This document shows, piece by piece, positions 16,896 to 26,115 of a stretch of 64,000 nt of DNA; position 1 is the first letter of the stretch, and each line of letters starts with the position of its first letter. The stretch is from Burkholderiales bacterium. Lineage in GTDB: Bacteria; Pseudomonadota; Gammaproteobacteria; Burkholderiales; Burkholderiaceae_C. A program made the position numbers and the translations under genes. The DNA is taken from the NCBI GenBank assembly GCA_003963005.1, contig RXJW01000043.1:62001-126000 (forward strand), read 5' to 3'. The notes under the pieces were generated by a model. That model did not search any database and had not been told where the DNA came from. It saw only the letters and a list, made by a program, of their open reading frames with translations.

Positions 16896-18260
16896 TCAGG
16901 CCAGGCCGCGCAGCACCTCGATGGCCTGCTCGACCCGCTCGATGGCGTGGATGGTCAGCCCCTCGATCGGCTTCTTGGGCGCGTTCGCCTTGGGCACGAC
17001 GGCCACGCTGAAGCCGAGCTTGGCGGCCTCCTTGAGCCGCTCCTGGCCGCGCGGCGCGGGGCGCACCTCGCCGGCCAGGCCGATCTCCCCGAAGGCGATG
17101 AAGCCCTTGGGCAAGGCCCGCCCGCGCAGCGAACTCTGGATGGCCAGCAGCACAGCCAGGTCGGCGGCGGGCTCGGTGATGCGCACGCCGCCCACCGCAT
17201 TGACGAACACGTCCTGGTCGCCCGTGGCGACGCCCGCGTGGCGGTGCAGCACGGCCAGCAGCATGGCCAGGCGGTCGCGGTCCAGGCCGACGGAAAGCCG
17301 CCGCGGGCTGACGCCGCCGCTGTCCACCAGCGCCTGCAGCTCCACCAGCAGCGGCCGCGTGCCCTCCAGCGTGACCAGCACGCAGCTGCCCGGCACCGGC
17401 TCGGCGTGTGTGGAGAGGAAGATGGCGCTCGGGTTGGCCACGCCCTTGAGGCCCTTCTCGGTCATCGCGAAGACGCCGATCTCGTTGACCGCGCCAAAGC
17501 GGTTCTTGATGGCGCGCACCAGGCGGAAGCTGCTGTGCGTGTCGCCCTCGAAATACAGCACCGTGTCGACGATGTGCTCCAGCACGCGCGGGCCGGCCAG
17601 CGCGCCTTCCTTCGTGACGTGGCCCACCAGCACCATCGCGCAGCCGCGCGCCTTGGCCGTGCGGGTGAGCTGCGCCGCGCATTCGCGCACCTGGGCGACC
17701 GAGCCGGGCGCGGAGGACAGCTGTTCGGAGTAGAGCGTCTGGATGGAGTCGATGACGCAGAAGTCCGGCGCCTCGGCGTCGATGGTCGCGAGGATCTTCT
17801 CCAGGTTGATCTCGGCCAGCACCCGCACCCGGGTGCCCGCCAGACCCAGCCGGCGCGAGCGCATGGCCACCTGGGCGCCGCTTTCCTCGCCGGTCACGTA
17901 CAGCACCTTGACCGTCTGGCTCAGCGACTCCACCGCCTGCAGCAGCAGCGTGGACTTGCCGATGCCCGGGTCCCCGCCGATCAGCACGACGCCGCCGGCC
18001 ACGATGCCGCCACCCAACACCCGGTCCAGTTCCTCCTGGCCGGTGGGCGTGCGGTCGTAGTCGCTGGCCTCGATCTCGCTGAGCGTGGCCACGGGCTGGC
18101 TCTTGGCGAGCGACTGGTAGCGGTTCTTGCCCCCGCCGGCGGGCTCGGCGGCGGATTCGATCAGGGTGTTCCAGGCGCCGCAGTGCGGGCACTTGCCCAG
18201 CCATTTGGGGTTGGTGCCGCCGCACTCGGTGCAGGTGTAGATGCTTTTGCTCGTGGCCAT
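16896..18260 (-). CDS. radA: DNA repair protein RadA
   Basis: This RecA-like ATPase promotes branch migration in homologous recombination and repair. The 454 residues show all parts: a four-Cys zinc finger (Cys10, 13, 24, 27), Walker A GGDPGIGKST (95-104), the RadA-specific KNRFG motif near residue 252, and a C-terminal Lon-like domain (GEIGLAGEVRP). ATG 18260 is chosen because the zinc finger directly follows it, as in all family members. The start overlaps the stop of a small upstream frame (TGATG). The length is typical and no anomaly is seen. Confidence 0.96.
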   Translation of the reverse strand: MATSKSIYTCTECGGTNPKWLGKCPHCGAWNTLIESAAEPAGGGKNRYQSLAKSQPVATLSEIEASDYDRTPTGQEELDRVLGGGIVAGGVVLIGGDPGIGKSTLLLQAVESLSQTVKVLYVTGEESGAQVAMRSRRLGLAGTRVRVLAEINLEKILATIDAEAPDFCVIDSIQTLYSEQLSSAPGSVAQVRECAAQLTRTAKARGCAMVLVGHVTKEGALAGPRVLEHIVDTVLYFEGDTHSSFRLVRAIKNRFGAVNEIGVFAMTEKGLKGVANPSAIFLSTHAEPVPGSCVLVTLEGTRPLLVELQALVDSGGVSPRRLSVGLDRDRLAMLLAVLHRHAGVATGDQDVFVNAVGGVRITEPAADLAVLLAIQSSLRGRALPKGFIAFGEIGLAGEVRPAPRGQERLKEAAKLGFSVAVVPKANAPKKPIEGLTIHAIERVEQAIEVLRGLA

Positions 18261-18472
18261 CAGGCCATTGTCGACGGCGGCCGGGGCCCCGTGGCCAGCA
18301 GCCCCGCGGCGGCGATCGCGCCGGTGGCGCTGAAGCCGAAAGCCACCGTCGCGCTCACGCCCGCCCACCGCGCCGCGAGCGCGTCGACGAGCTCACGCGC
18401 GCTGTCCTTCACCAGGCTGATCAGGCCTGGCCGCCAGACGCTGCGCGGCAGCGAGAAGAGGGCCCGGGGCAT
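18260..18472 (-). CDS. Possible small membrane protein overlapping the radA start
   Basis: A 70-codon frame from ATG 18472 (in-frame alternative at 18502) ends in TGA that overlaps the radA ATG. It encodes a basic N-terminus (PRALFSLPRSVWRPGLISLV) and one probable membrane helix (TVAFGFSATGAIAAAGLLAT). There is no clear ribosome-binding site and no family that I recognise. The overlap suggests translational coupling to radA, but a chance open frame is quite possible in DNA of this composition. Confidence 0.35.
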   Translation of the reverse strand: MPRALFSLPRSVWRPGLISLVKDSARELVDALAARWAGVSATVAFGFSATGAIAAAGLLATGPRPPSTMA

Positions 18473-18531
18473 GCACGACCGGTAGCCGCGTGGGACACTC
18501 ACGCCCTTGCAGTGTCGGCGTCGAGGCGGTC

Positions 18532-19161
18532 ATGGATTTTTCGGTTTGGTTGGCGTTCTTCGCCGCATCGTGGGCGATCAGCCTGTCGCCGGGCGCGGGC
18601 GCCGTGGCCGCCATGAGCGCGGGCCTGAGCCATGGTTTTCGCCGCGGCTACTTCATGACCTTCGGGCTCATCCTCGGCATCCTCACGCAGGTGGTGCTGG
18701 TGAGCGCGGGCCTGGGCGCACTGATCGCCGCCTCGTCGCTGGGCTTTGCCATCGTCAAGTGGGCCGGCGTGGGCTATCTCATCTACCTCGGCGTGCAGCA
18801 GTGGCGTGCTCCGGCGCGGCCCTTGGCCACGGCGGATGACGGCGCCGTGCGCGCCACGCGCCGCCAGCTCGTCATGCGGGGCTGGGGCATCAATGCGGTC
18901 AACCCCAAGGGCACGGTCTTCCTGCTGGCCGTGGTGCCGCAGTTCCTGGACCTGCACGCGCCGCTGGCGCCGCAGTACCTCGTCATCGGCGGCACGCTGG
19001 CCTTCACCGACCTCGTCGTGATGGCCGGCTACACCGCGCTGGCTGCCCGGGTGCTGGCGGCGCTCAGGAGCGAAGGCCACATCAAGGCACTGAACCGCGT
19101 GTTCGGCACGCTCTTCGTGGCCGCCGGCGCGCTGCTCGCGACCTTCAAGCGCGCCGCCTGA
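18532..19161 (+). CDS. LysE/RhtB-family amino acid exporter
   Basis: The 209-residue inner-membrane protein has about six hydrophobic segments and the family start: FAASWAISLSPGAGAVAAMS, then GFRRGYFMTFGLILGI and KWAGVGYLIYLGVQQWR. The motif NPKGTVFLLAVVPQF is diagnostic of RhtB-type exporters, which expel amino acids such as threonine, homoserine or lysine. I choose ATG 18532, where the first helix begins. The stop overlaps the next exporter gene (TGATG), giving a two-transporter operon. The substrate is not predictable. Confidence 0.9.
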   Translation: MDFSVWLAFFAASWAISLSPGAGAVAAMSAGLSHGFRRGYFMTFGLILGILTQVVLVSAGLGALIAASSLGFAIVKWAGVGYLIYLGVQQWRAPARPLATADDGAVRATRRQLVMRGWGINAVNPKGTVFLLAVVPQFLDLHAPLAPQYLVIGGTLAFTDLVVMAGYTALAARVLAALRSEGHIKALNRVFGTLFVAAGALLATFKRAA

Positions 19162-20066
19162 TGCCGGGCGACACGACGACCGGCCGCCTCCCGACCTGGC
19201 TCCTCTTCCTGGCCCCGGTGGCGATCTGGGCCAGCACCTGGCACGTCATCCTCTACCAGCTCGCGTCACCGGTGCCGGCGCTCACCTCGGTCGGCTGGCG
19301 CTTCCTGATTTCGGCGCTGATGCTGGCCGCGTTCGCGCGTTGGCAGGGGCTGTCCCTGAAGCTGCCGCGCCAGGCTCACGCCTTCGCGCTGGCCACGGGC
19401 GTCATCCAGTACGCCGGCAACTACTGGTGCGTCTACGAGGCGGAGCGCTTCATCCCGAGCGGCCTGGTGGCCGTGCTGTTCTGCCTGCTGGTGTTCATGA
19501 ATGCCATCGTGGCCTGGATGCTGTGGCGCCAGCCGGTGAGCCGGCGCTTCGTCGTCGCCTCCAGCGGTGCGGTGCTGGGCGTGGCCCTCATCTTCTGGCC
19601 CGAGATCGCCGCGACCGGCGCCCGGCCGAACGCGGCACTCGGCCTGGGCCTGAGCTTCACCGCCGTGGTGGCGGCCTGCGTGGGCGGCTTCTTCACGCTG
19701 GTGCTCACCCGCCGCGGCCTGCCACTGGTGCCGGTGCTGGCCTGGAGCATGGGCTATGGCGCGCTCTTCCTGCTGGGCCTGTCCGTCGGCCTGGGGCACG
19801 GCCTGCCGTTCGACGGGCACTGGCCCTACGTGGCCAGCCTCGTCTACCTCGCTGCCTTCGGCTCGGTGGTGGCCTTCACGCTCTATTTCAAGCTCGCCCA
19901 GCGCCGTGGCCCGGCGCAAGCGGCGCTGGTGGGGGTGCTGGTGCCGGTCATTGCGCTGATGGTGTCCGCCGCGCTGGAGGGCTGGCAGGCGACGCCGCTG
20001 GCGGTGGGCGGCATGGGGTTGTGCCTCGTGAGCCTGTTCATGGCGACGCGCCGGCCAGCCGCCTGA
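19161..20066 (+). CDS. EamA/DMT-family exporter
   Basis: This 301-residue inner-membrane transporter has ten predicted helices arranged as two EamA repeats. The first begins near residue 12 (WLLFLAPVAIWASTWHVILY) and the second near 155 (LGLSFTAVVAACVGGFFTLV). It belongs to the drug/metabolite transporter superfamily, whose members export amino acids, purines or other metabolites. The ATG overlaps the LysE-type exporter stop, so both are translated from one mRNA. Pairing two efflux carriers suggests a shared class of substrate. It is intact and of normal length. Confidence 0.88.
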   Translation: MPGDTTTGRLPTWLLFLAPVAIWASTWHVILYQLASPVPALTSVGWRFLISALMLAAFARWQGLSLKLPRQAHAFALATGVIQYAGNYWCVYEAERFIPSGLVAVLFCLLVFMNAIVAWMLWRQPVSRRFVVASSGAVLGVALIFWPEIAATGARPNAALGLGLSFTAVVAACVGGFFTLVLTRRGLPLVPVLAWSMGYGALFLLGLSVGLGHGLPFDGHWPYVASLVYLAAFGSVVAFTLYFKLAQRRGPAQAALVGVLVPVIALMVSAALEGWQATPLAVGGMGLCLVSLFMATRRPAA

Positions 20067-20126
20067 GGTGCGCCCGCCACCGTTCGGCCACGCAGCGATG
20101 GCTGGATCGCCTGCGGCCGCACGCCG

Positions 20127-20140
20127 CGGGTTTCAACCCG
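20127..20140. repeat. Small palindrome CGGGTT-TC-AACCCG between convergent genes
   Basis: The 225 bp between the EamA exporter and the convergent esterase (20067-20291) contain no gene. They do hold this perfect 6-bp dyad plus a longer imperfect pair (CCGACC near 20200 and GGTCGG near 20247). These are plausible bidirectional termination or REP-type structures; no T-run is present. Confidence 0.35.
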
Positions 20141-20291
20141 AGTGCCGCCAGGTGCCAGCCCCGGACCCGACAACGAAGGGGCCTTGAAAGCGAGGCATCG
20201 GCCGACCTTCGCCATGGCGCCCTCGGGGGCCTGACGCGAGGGTCGGCGGCGGTGCCGGCGACCCGCCGTGGCCTCGCGGGGGTGTCCGAGG

Positions 20292-22142
20292 TCAGCGGGC
20301 GCTTCGCCGGGCCTCGCTCCTCGCGGCAGCCGGGCCGCTTTGCAGCCGTCCGAAGTCAAACGCGGCCCATGCCGCGCGCCGGCTGCCGTCCAGGTCGTTG
20401 ATCGCCGTGGACGTGATCCGGCCCTGCTCGTCGTTGCGCCAGGCCAGCGTCGGCCGCGTGGTCAGGTCGTAGGCCGGCCAGTACGGCACCTTGGGCCCGT
20501 TCGGATTGCCGGTGCGGGCGAAGTTGACCCACGCCGAACTCATGGATTGCGCGAGCGCCCGGATTTCGGCGGCCTGCTGCGGATGGGTCAACGGGCCGCC
20601 GGCGCCGGGCGCCGAGATGTCGGACAGGGCCTGCGGGTTGCCGAGGGCGAAGTAGAGGTCCAGCGCATGCACGGCGCCCAGATCCTGGGCATCGGACAGC
20701 AGCAGGCTGCGCGGCACTTTCCACTGGAAGCGGTAGACGTAGGTGCTGGCGCCGGGCTGGCCCGCGATCTGCCTTTCGGCCATGCGGAGCGTGGGCTGGA
20801 TCATGACGGCGTCGTGCACCTGGAGCAGTTCGAGGGTCTGGCTCGCGGTGCGGTTGCCGCGCGGTGGGTGGTTCGCGGCAGCCCATGCGGCGTAGATGTC
20901 GTCCAGCGTCTGGCCGTCGGCCCGAGAGGCGTCGACCAGCTGTTTGAACTCGGGCGTCATGACCCGCGCGGCCGGCAGGGTGATGCCGGGCACCGGGGAC
21001 CAGTCCTGCACGAAGGGGTTGGACAGGTCGATGCTGTACATCGCCCAGTAGTTCATCTCGTCCTGCGTGGCGCCGACCATCAGGTCGATGCCGCGGGCAT
21101 TGCCCTGGGCCAGCGCGCGGTAGGGGTCCAGGGGCACCAGGTCCCCGTCGACGGCAGGGGCAAAGAAGTTGTCGTCGGCTTCGGAGGCCGACAGCACCGC
21201 GTGCTGTTGGAGAAGCAACTGGCGAGTCGTCGCGCGCTGGAGGTCGCCCAGGGTCTTGAGCGGCAACGCCGTTTGCAGGAACTGTGTCGTGGCAGCGCGC
21301 TGGACGTCCCGGTCGTGCATGAGGGAGGCCGCGCCGCTCTGGATGATGGCGCGGCGGAACAGCCCCTGCGGCTTGCGGGTGCCGAGCAGGGCGGAGATGG
21401 AGATGGCGCCGGCCGATTCACCGAACACGGTGATGTTGTCGGGGTCGCCGCCGAAGGCTGCCGCATGACGCTTCACCCACGCCAGCGCGGCGATCTGGTC
21501 GCGCAGGCCGTTGTTGCCGCTGCCGGCGTAGGCTGGGTCCAGGCCGCCCAGCTCCAGGTAGCCGAGCGCACCCAGCCGGTACTGAAGCGTGACCATGACC
21601 ACGTCCTGCCGCGCCAGCGCAGCGCCCGAGTACACCGGGGACGACGCGCCGCCCACGAGGAACGCACCGCCGTGGATGAAGACCATGACCGGCCGCCGGG
21701 CTTGGTCCAGCCGAGGCGTCCAGACGTTGAGGTAGAGGCAGTCTTCGTTGTCGTAGAGCGTCACGGGGCTCTGGGTGAGCGCGTTGAAGACGAGCTCACC
21801 CGGCTCGGTGTAGGCCTCCAGCGCATCCTGCAGTTGCGGGCAGATGTTCTTGAAGGACGACCCGTCGCGCACACCCGACCACGGGGCCGCCGGCTGCGGG
21901 GGTCTGAAGCGAAGCGCTCCGGTCGGCGGGGCGGCATACGGGATGCCACGAAAGGCGATGGCGTCACCGTCTGCCACCCCCTTGACCAGACCGCCCTCCG
22001 TGTTCACGCAGGGCGTGCACGCGACGTCTGTCTTGCTGCTGCTCCCGCCACCGCCGCACGCGGCCAGTGCGCACAGGGTCAAGGCGCCAGCGCTGCGCGC
22101 CATCGAACGCCAGGGGAACATCCATCGGGAAGTGACGCGCAT
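20292..22142 (-). CDS. Type-B carboxylesterase lipoprotein
   Basis: The 616-residue secreted ester hydrolase belongs to the cholinesterase/type-B carboxylesterase family. The N-terminal lipoprotein signal ends at LAAC (Cys29). The family motif EDCLYLNVW (133-141) and the oxyanion hole HGG (157-159) are present, and the nucleophile is Ser243 in FGESAGA; acidic and His residues further on complete the triad. Members cleave esters of drugs, phthalates, polymers or natural aromatics. The gene follows an AraC-family regulator on the same strand, which may control it. The ester substrate is unknown. Confidence 0.9.
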   Translation of the reverse strand: MRVTSRWMFPWRSMARSAGALTLCALAACGGGGSSSKTDVACTPCVNTEGGLVKGVADGDAIAFRGIPYAAPPTGALRFRPPQPAAPWSGVRDGSSFKNICPQLQDALEAYTEPGELVFNALTQSPVTLYDNEDCLYLNVWTPRLDQARRPVMVFIHGGAFLVGGASSPVYSGAALARQDVVMVTLQYRLGALGYLELGGLDPAYAGSGNNGLRDQIAALAWVKRHAAAFGGDPDNITVFGESAGAISISALLGTRKPQGLFRRAIIQSGAASLMHDRDVQRAATTQFLQTALPLKTLGDLQRATTRQLLLQQHAVLSASEADDNFFAPAVDGDLVPLDPYRALAQGNARGIDLMVGATQDEMNYWAMYSIDLSNPFVQDWSPVPGITLPAARVMTPEFKQLVDASRADGQTLDDIYAAWAAANHPPRGNRTASQTLELLQVHDAVMIQPTLRMAERQIAGQPGASTYVYRFQWKVPRSLLLSDAQDLGAVHALDLYFALGNPQALSDISAPGAGGPLTHPQQAAEIRALAQSMSSAWVNFARTGNPNGPKVPYWPAYDLTTRPTLAWRNDEQGRITSTAINDLDGSRRAAWAAFDFGRLQSGPAAARSEARRSAR

Positions 22143-22258
22143 CGGGGCTCCAGGGCATGAAGGCAGCCGGCGATGCTAGGCACCCGTCCACACAGCGTCT
22201 TGTACGGAGCGAACCTGTGCCGTGCGCGCCCGGCGTCCCGCGAACGGCAGGCCGCGTT

Positions 22259-23098
22259 TCAGGCGGCGACGCTCAGGCGGCAGTCGACCATCCCGCAAGC
22301 CGCCGCGCCCAACGCGGACAGCGAAGCGCCAAAGTAGGCCTGCGCGAAATGAGCCGCGTGGGCGGAGTCGTAGAAGCCCGCCCCGATCGACAGCCGTGTG
22401 AGATCGGCCCCCTCGCCCCGCGCGGTGCCCTCCAGGGCCACCTGAGCCAGGTGCCGCAGGCGCAGCCAGAGGCGATAGCCGGAGAGGCTGCATCCGGTGC
22501 GCCGCTTGAAGTGCTGGCGCAGGTAGTCCGCCGACAACCCGGTCACGGCGGCCAGGTCCGGCACGCCCAGCTGCATCCCGTCGGCGCGGTCGAGCACGCG
22601 GATCACGGTCTGCACATGGGGATCCGGCGCGGGCGCGACGGTGTTGGGCGTCAGCGCCTGCAGCAGGGCGTCGACTCCACCGCGCACGGTGGTGGGGTCG
22701 CCTCGACCGGCGGCCAGCGACGCGGTGCGCTCGATCAACGCCAGCACCTCGGCAGACGGCGCGGGACCGGCGCACACCGTGCCCAGGGCGGCCGCCTGGA
22801 TGGCTGCGCCAGCCCGGGTGATGGGATTCACGTACAGGCAGAACAGTGCCTCCCCTTCGGCGGCGCTGAGGGACTTTTGCGCATGCAGCGTCAGCCGGGC
22901 CCGCAGCGCCTCGCCGCGGGCGGGGGTCACCGTGAAGCCGCCGTCGCTCGAACCCATCACGGCCGGCGCGGCGGCCCGGGACGATGCATAGCCGCCGGGG
23001 CAGCTGGCCAGCAGCAGCCAATCCTCTGCGACGTAGACGCACTGGCACGCGGGACTGGCGCCCGCGGGCTGCCGGGCCGCGTGACGCGGGTCAGACAT
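22259..23098 (-). CDS. AraC-family transcriptional regulator
   Basis: The 279-residue protein has an N-terminal ligand-binding-like half (CQCVYVAEDWLLLASCPGGY) and a C-terminal double helix-turn-helix: first helix pair LAAVTGLSADYLRQHFKRRT, then GCSLSGYRLWLRLRHLAQVA, second pair IGAGFYDSAHAAHFAQAYFG. The second part matches AraC DNA-binding modules. ATG 23098 overlaps the arfB 3' end by 8 nt; a GTG at 23104 is an alternative start. It sits between arfB and the esterase gene, all transcribed leftward, so it is the best candidate regulator of the esterase. Confidence 0.85.
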   Translation of the reverse strand: MSDPRHAARQPAGASPACQCVYVAEDWLLLASCPGGYASSRAAAPAVMGSSDGGFTVTPARGEALRARLTLHAQKSLSAAEGEALFCLYVNPITRAGAAIQAAALGTVCAGPAPSAEVLALIERTASLAAGRGDPTTVRGGVDALLQALTPNTVAPAPDPHVQTVIRVLDRADGMQLGVPDLAAVTGLSADYLRQHFKRRTGCSLSGYRLWLRLRHLAQVALEGTARGEGADLTRLSIGAGFYDSAHAAHFAQAYFGASLSALGAAACGMVDCRLSVAA

Positions 23099-23501
23099 CG
23101 TCACGACGGCTTCGCCCCGCCTTCACCGCCCCCCGTTTCGCCTTGCCGGCCAGGCGCCGCTGCTGCGAGCCGTAGGTGGGCCGGGTCGCGCGCCGGACCT
23201 TGGGCACGTGGGCAGCGGCCTGCACGAGTTCGATCAGCCGGGCGATGGCGTCCGCCCGGTTCCGCTCCAGGCTGCGCGCGTCCTGGGCCTTGATGACGAC
23301 GATGCCGTCGCTGCTGATGCGCTGGTCGGGCCAGGTCAGCAGCCGGGCCTTCACGGCCTCGGGCAGGCTCGACGCCCGGATGTCGAAGCGCAGGTGAACC
23401 GCGTTGCTGACCTTGTTCACGTTCTGGCCGCCGGGGCCACTGGCGCGGATCGCGTCGAACGTGATCTCGCCGGGTTGCGGTGACCAGCGCAGCTCAGGCA
23501 T
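23091..23501 (-). CDS. arfB: Alternative ribosome-rescue factor ArfB
   Basis: The 136-residue protein (also called YaeJ) hydrolyses peptidyl-tRNA on ribosomes stalled without a stop codon. The catalytic GGQ motif stands at residues 24-26 in [13 protein letters not shown], and the basic C-terminal tail ([14 protein letters not shown]) is the part that enters the empty mRNA channel. Length and order match the family. Its ATG overlaps the end of alr by 8 nt and its 3' end overlaps the AraC gene by 8 nt, forming a tightly packed leftward string alr-arfB-araC-type. Confidence 0.95.
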   Translation of the reverse strand: MPELRWSPQPGEITFDAIRASGPGGQNVNKVSNAVHLRFDIRASSLPEAVKARLLTWPDQRISSDGIVVIKAQDARSLERNRADAIARLIELVQAAAHVPKVRRATRPTYGSQQRRLAGKAKRGAVKAGRSRRDDV

Positions 23502-24594
23502 TTCTTACGGGCACGCGCGGCGCGACGGCGCACATCAGCTCGTAGCCGATCGTGCCGGCGGCCTGCGCGACCTCGTCGATGGGCAGGCGCGCACCGTGAG
23601 GGCCTTCACCCCACAGCGTGACCTCGCTGCCCCAGCCGCTGGCTGGCAGGGCGGTCAGGTCGACCGCCAGCATGTCCATCGACACCCGGCCCACGGTGCG
23701 CGTGCGATGGCCGTCCACGAGGATGGGCGTGCCGGTGCCCGCGTGGCGCGGGTAGCCGTCGGCATAGCCGCAGGCGACGACGCCGATGCGCATCGGCTGC
23801 TCGGCCGTGAAGGCGCTGCCATAGCCGACCGTGTCGCCCGGCTGCAACTGCTGCACGCCGATGATCTTCGAGCGCAGGGTCATCGCGGGCCGCAGGTCCC
23901 AGTGGGCGGCGTCGTGTTCGGGGAAGTCGGGCACACCGCCGTAGGTCATGATGCCGGCGCGCACCCAGTCGTTGGCCGTGCGGGCGGCATGGCGCAGCGT
24001 GGCGGCGCTGTTGGCGATGGTGCGCTCGCCGGCCAGGCCTTCCGTCGCGGCCTCGTAGGCGGCGAGTTGGTGGGCGATGCCGTCCTGGCCGAAACGCAGC
24101 GCGTCGGCGTCGGAAAAGTGGGTCATCAGGCCGATCTCGTCGACCTGGGGCAGCGCCTCCAGCCGAGCGTAGGCAGCGCGGAAGGCGGCAGGCGGGAAGC
24201 CCAGGCGGTTCATGCCGGAGTTGAGCTTCAGGAACACGCGATGCGGCTCGTGGGTCTTGTGCATGGCAAGCCAGTCGATCTGCTGCTCGCAGTGCACTGC
24301 ATGCCAGAGCTTCAGGCGCGAGCAGAGCTCCAGGTCGCGCGGCTCGAACACGCCTTCGAGCAGCAGGATGGGGCCCCGCCAGTCGAGTGCGCGCAGGCGT
24401 TCGGCCTCGGCCAGGTCCAGCAGCGCGAAACCGTCGGCAGCGCGCAGGCCCTCGAAGGCGCGCTCGATGCCGTGCCCGTAGGCGTTGGCCTTGACGACCG
24501 CCCAGACCCGGGCGTTGGGGGCCAGCGCCCGGGCGCGACCGAGGTTGTGCGCCAGGGCGTCGGGATGGATGAGGGCTTCGATCGGACGGGGCAT
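23494..24594 (-). CDS. alr: Alanine racemase
   Basis: This PLP-dependent cytosolic enzyme converts L-Ala to D-Ala for peptidoglycan. The 366 residues begin at ATG 24594. PLP lysine is Lys35 in [10 protein letters not shown], and the second catalytic base is the Tyr in [19 protein letters not shown] and [12 protein letters not shown] are further family landmarks. It is first in the leftward string alr-arfB-AraC and is divergent from lplT, 115 bp away. No neighbour suggests a catabolic (DadX) role, so a biosynthetic role is assumed. Confidence 0.96.
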   Translation of the reverse strand: MPRPIEALIHPDALAHNLGRARALAPNARVWAVVKANAYGHGIERAFEGLRAADGFALLDLAEAERLRALDWRGPILLLEGVFEPRDLELCSRLKLWHAVHCEQQIDWLAMHKTHEPHRVFLKLNSGMNRLGFPPAAFRAAYARLEALPQVDEIGLMTHFSDADALRFGQDGIAHQLAAYEAATEGLAGERTIANSAATLRHAARTANDWVRAGIMTYGGVPDFPEHDAAHWDLRPAMTLRSKIIGVQQLQPGDTVGYGSAFTAEQPMRIGVVACGYADGYPRHAGTGTPILVDGHRTRTVGRVSMDMLAVDLTALPASGWGSEVTLWGEGPHGARLPIDEVAQAAGTIGYELMCAVAPRVPVRNA

Positions 24595-24709
24595 GGCGCG
24601 ATTTTGCGCGCGTTGCACCGCGTGGGTTCGCGAAGGGTGCGCGTGCTATAAACCCGCGCCGCACCGGCCAAAACACAAGCAGAGACAGTTCAGGATTGCG
24701 CCCCGCCCG

Positions 24710-25999
24710 ATGAAACGCGGCTTCTACACCATCATGTCGGCGCAGTTCTTCAGCTCGCTGGCTGATAACGCCCTCTTCGTGGCTGCGGTCGAGCTGCTGC
24801 GTTCTTCCGGCGCAGCCGAATGGCAGCGTGCGGCGCTCGTGCCGATGTTCGCGCTCTTCTACGTCGTGCTCGCGCCTTTCGTCGGCGCCTTCGCCGATGC
24901 AGTGCCCAAGGGCAAGGTGATGTTCTATTCGAACAGCATCAAGGTGGTGGGCTGCCTGATGATGCTGTTCGGGACCCATCCGCTGGCCGCCTACGCCATC
25001 GTCGGCCTGGGGGCGGCGGCCTACTCGCCGGCCAAGTACGGCATCCTGACTGAACTGCTGCCGCCGTCGCAGCTCGTCAAGGCCAATGGCTGGATCGAGG
25101 GGCTGACCATCGCGTCCATCATCCTGGGCGTGCTGCTGGGCGGACAGCTGATCGGGGAGCGCGTGTCGCAGGTGCTGCTGTCGGTGGATGTCCCGATGAT
25201 CGATACCGGCATCGACACGCCGCCCGAAGCGGCCATCGCGACCCTGGTCGGTCTGTACGTGCTGGCGGCGCTGTTCAACCTGCGCATCCCTCGCACCGAA
25301 GCCCCGCTGCAGCCCCTGGCGCACAGCCTGCCCGGCCTGGTGCGCGACTTCTCCTCGTGCAACAGCAAGCTCTGGCAGGACAAGCTCGGCCAGATCTCGC
25401 TGGCCACGACCACGCTCTTCTGGGGTGTCAGCGGCAACCTGCGCTACATCGTGCTGGCCTGGGCCGCCGCGGCGCTCGGCTACGGCACGACGCAGGCGTC
25501 GGCGCTTGTCGGGGTGGTGGCCGTCGGCACGGCAGTCGGGGCGGTGGTGGCGTCGCTCTATTGCCGGCTGGACCGGGCCACGTCGGTCATCCCGCTGGGC
25601 ATCGCGATGGGCCTGCTCGTCATCTTCATGAACTTCATCCACAACGTGTGGGTGGCGGCGCCTTTCCTGATCCTGCTGGGCGGCATCGGCGGCTACCTGG
25701 TGGTGCCGATGAACGCGTTGCTGCAGCACCGCGGCCACAACCTGATGGGGGCAGGCCGCAGCATCGCGGTGCAGAACTTCAACGAGCAGGCCTGCATCCT
25801 GGGCCTGGGCGCGTTCTACACGGCCATGACCCGGTTCGGCCTGTCGGCCTTCGGGGCGATCACGATCTTCGGCATCGTCGTGGCCGGCACGATGTGGCTG
25901 ATCCGGCGCTGGCACCAGCGCAACCTGGTGAACCACAAGAACGAGGTCGAGCAGTTGCTGGACATCGCCCGCACCGACCACCAACCGCAGGACAGGTAG
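24710..25999 (+). CDS. lplT: Lysophospholipid transporter LplT
   Basis: The 429-residue MFS protein flips lysophospholipids to the cytosolic face for re-acylation. The sequence opens GFYTIMSAQFFSSLADNALF, the LplT signature, followed by AAYSPAKYGILTELLPPSQL and VVPMNALLQHRGHNLMGAGR. About 12 hydrophobic helices are present. ATG 24710 is chosen because it directly precedes the signature. The acyltransferase Aas, often fused or adjacent, is not here. The gene ends in TAG and is followed by a cluster of hairpins facing a convergent gene. Confidence 0.92.
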   Translation: MKRGFYTIMSAQFFSSLADNALFVAAVELLRSSGAAEWQRAALVPMFALFYVVLAPFVGAFADAVPKGKVMFYSNSIKVVGCLMMLFGTHPLAAYAIVGLGAAAYSPAKYGILTELLPPSQLVKANGWIEGLTIASIILGVLLGGQLIGERVSQVLLSVDVPMIDTGIDTPPEAAIATLVGLYVLAALFNLRIPRTEAPLQPLAHSLPGLVRDFSSCNSKLWQDKLGQISLATTTLFWGVSGNLRYIVLAWAAAALGYGTTQASALVGVVAVGTAVGAVVASLYCRLDRATSVIPLGIAMGLLVIFMNFIHNVWVAAPFLILLGGIGGYLVVPMNALLQHRGHNLMGAGRSIAVQNFNEQACILGLGAFYTAMTRFGLSAFGAITIFGIVVAGTMWLIRRWHQRNLVNHKNEVEQLLDIARTDHQPQDR

Positions 26000-26010
26000 C
26001 CCACGCCCTA

Positions 26011-26092
26011 CCGGCTTCGCCGGCCCCCTCAAGGGGGCGCCGGCGGTGGCCTGGCAAAGCCAGATCCACGCCGGCTGCGCGATGGCCGGCCA
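26011..26092. repeat. Cluster of four short palindromes between convergent genes
   Basis: Within 82 bp stand CCGGC-TTC-GCCGG (26011-26023), CCCCCT-CA-AGGGGG (26024-26037), CTGGC-AAA-GCCAG (26051-26063) and TGGCCGGCCA (26083-26092). They lie between lplT and the convergent SGNH hydrolase gene. They probably end transcription in both directions; the mosaic layout also resembles REP-type intergenic elements. Confidence 0.6.
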
Positions 26093-26115
26093 CGCTGCGC
26101 GGGCCGGTCAGGGTG

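Noticed and set aside
20268-22160. A 630-codon rightward open frame opposite the carboxylesterase
   Set aside because: Composition is typical of GC-rich antisense frames (Arg, Gly, Val, His) with no domain, while the minus strand has the complete esterase with GESAGA.
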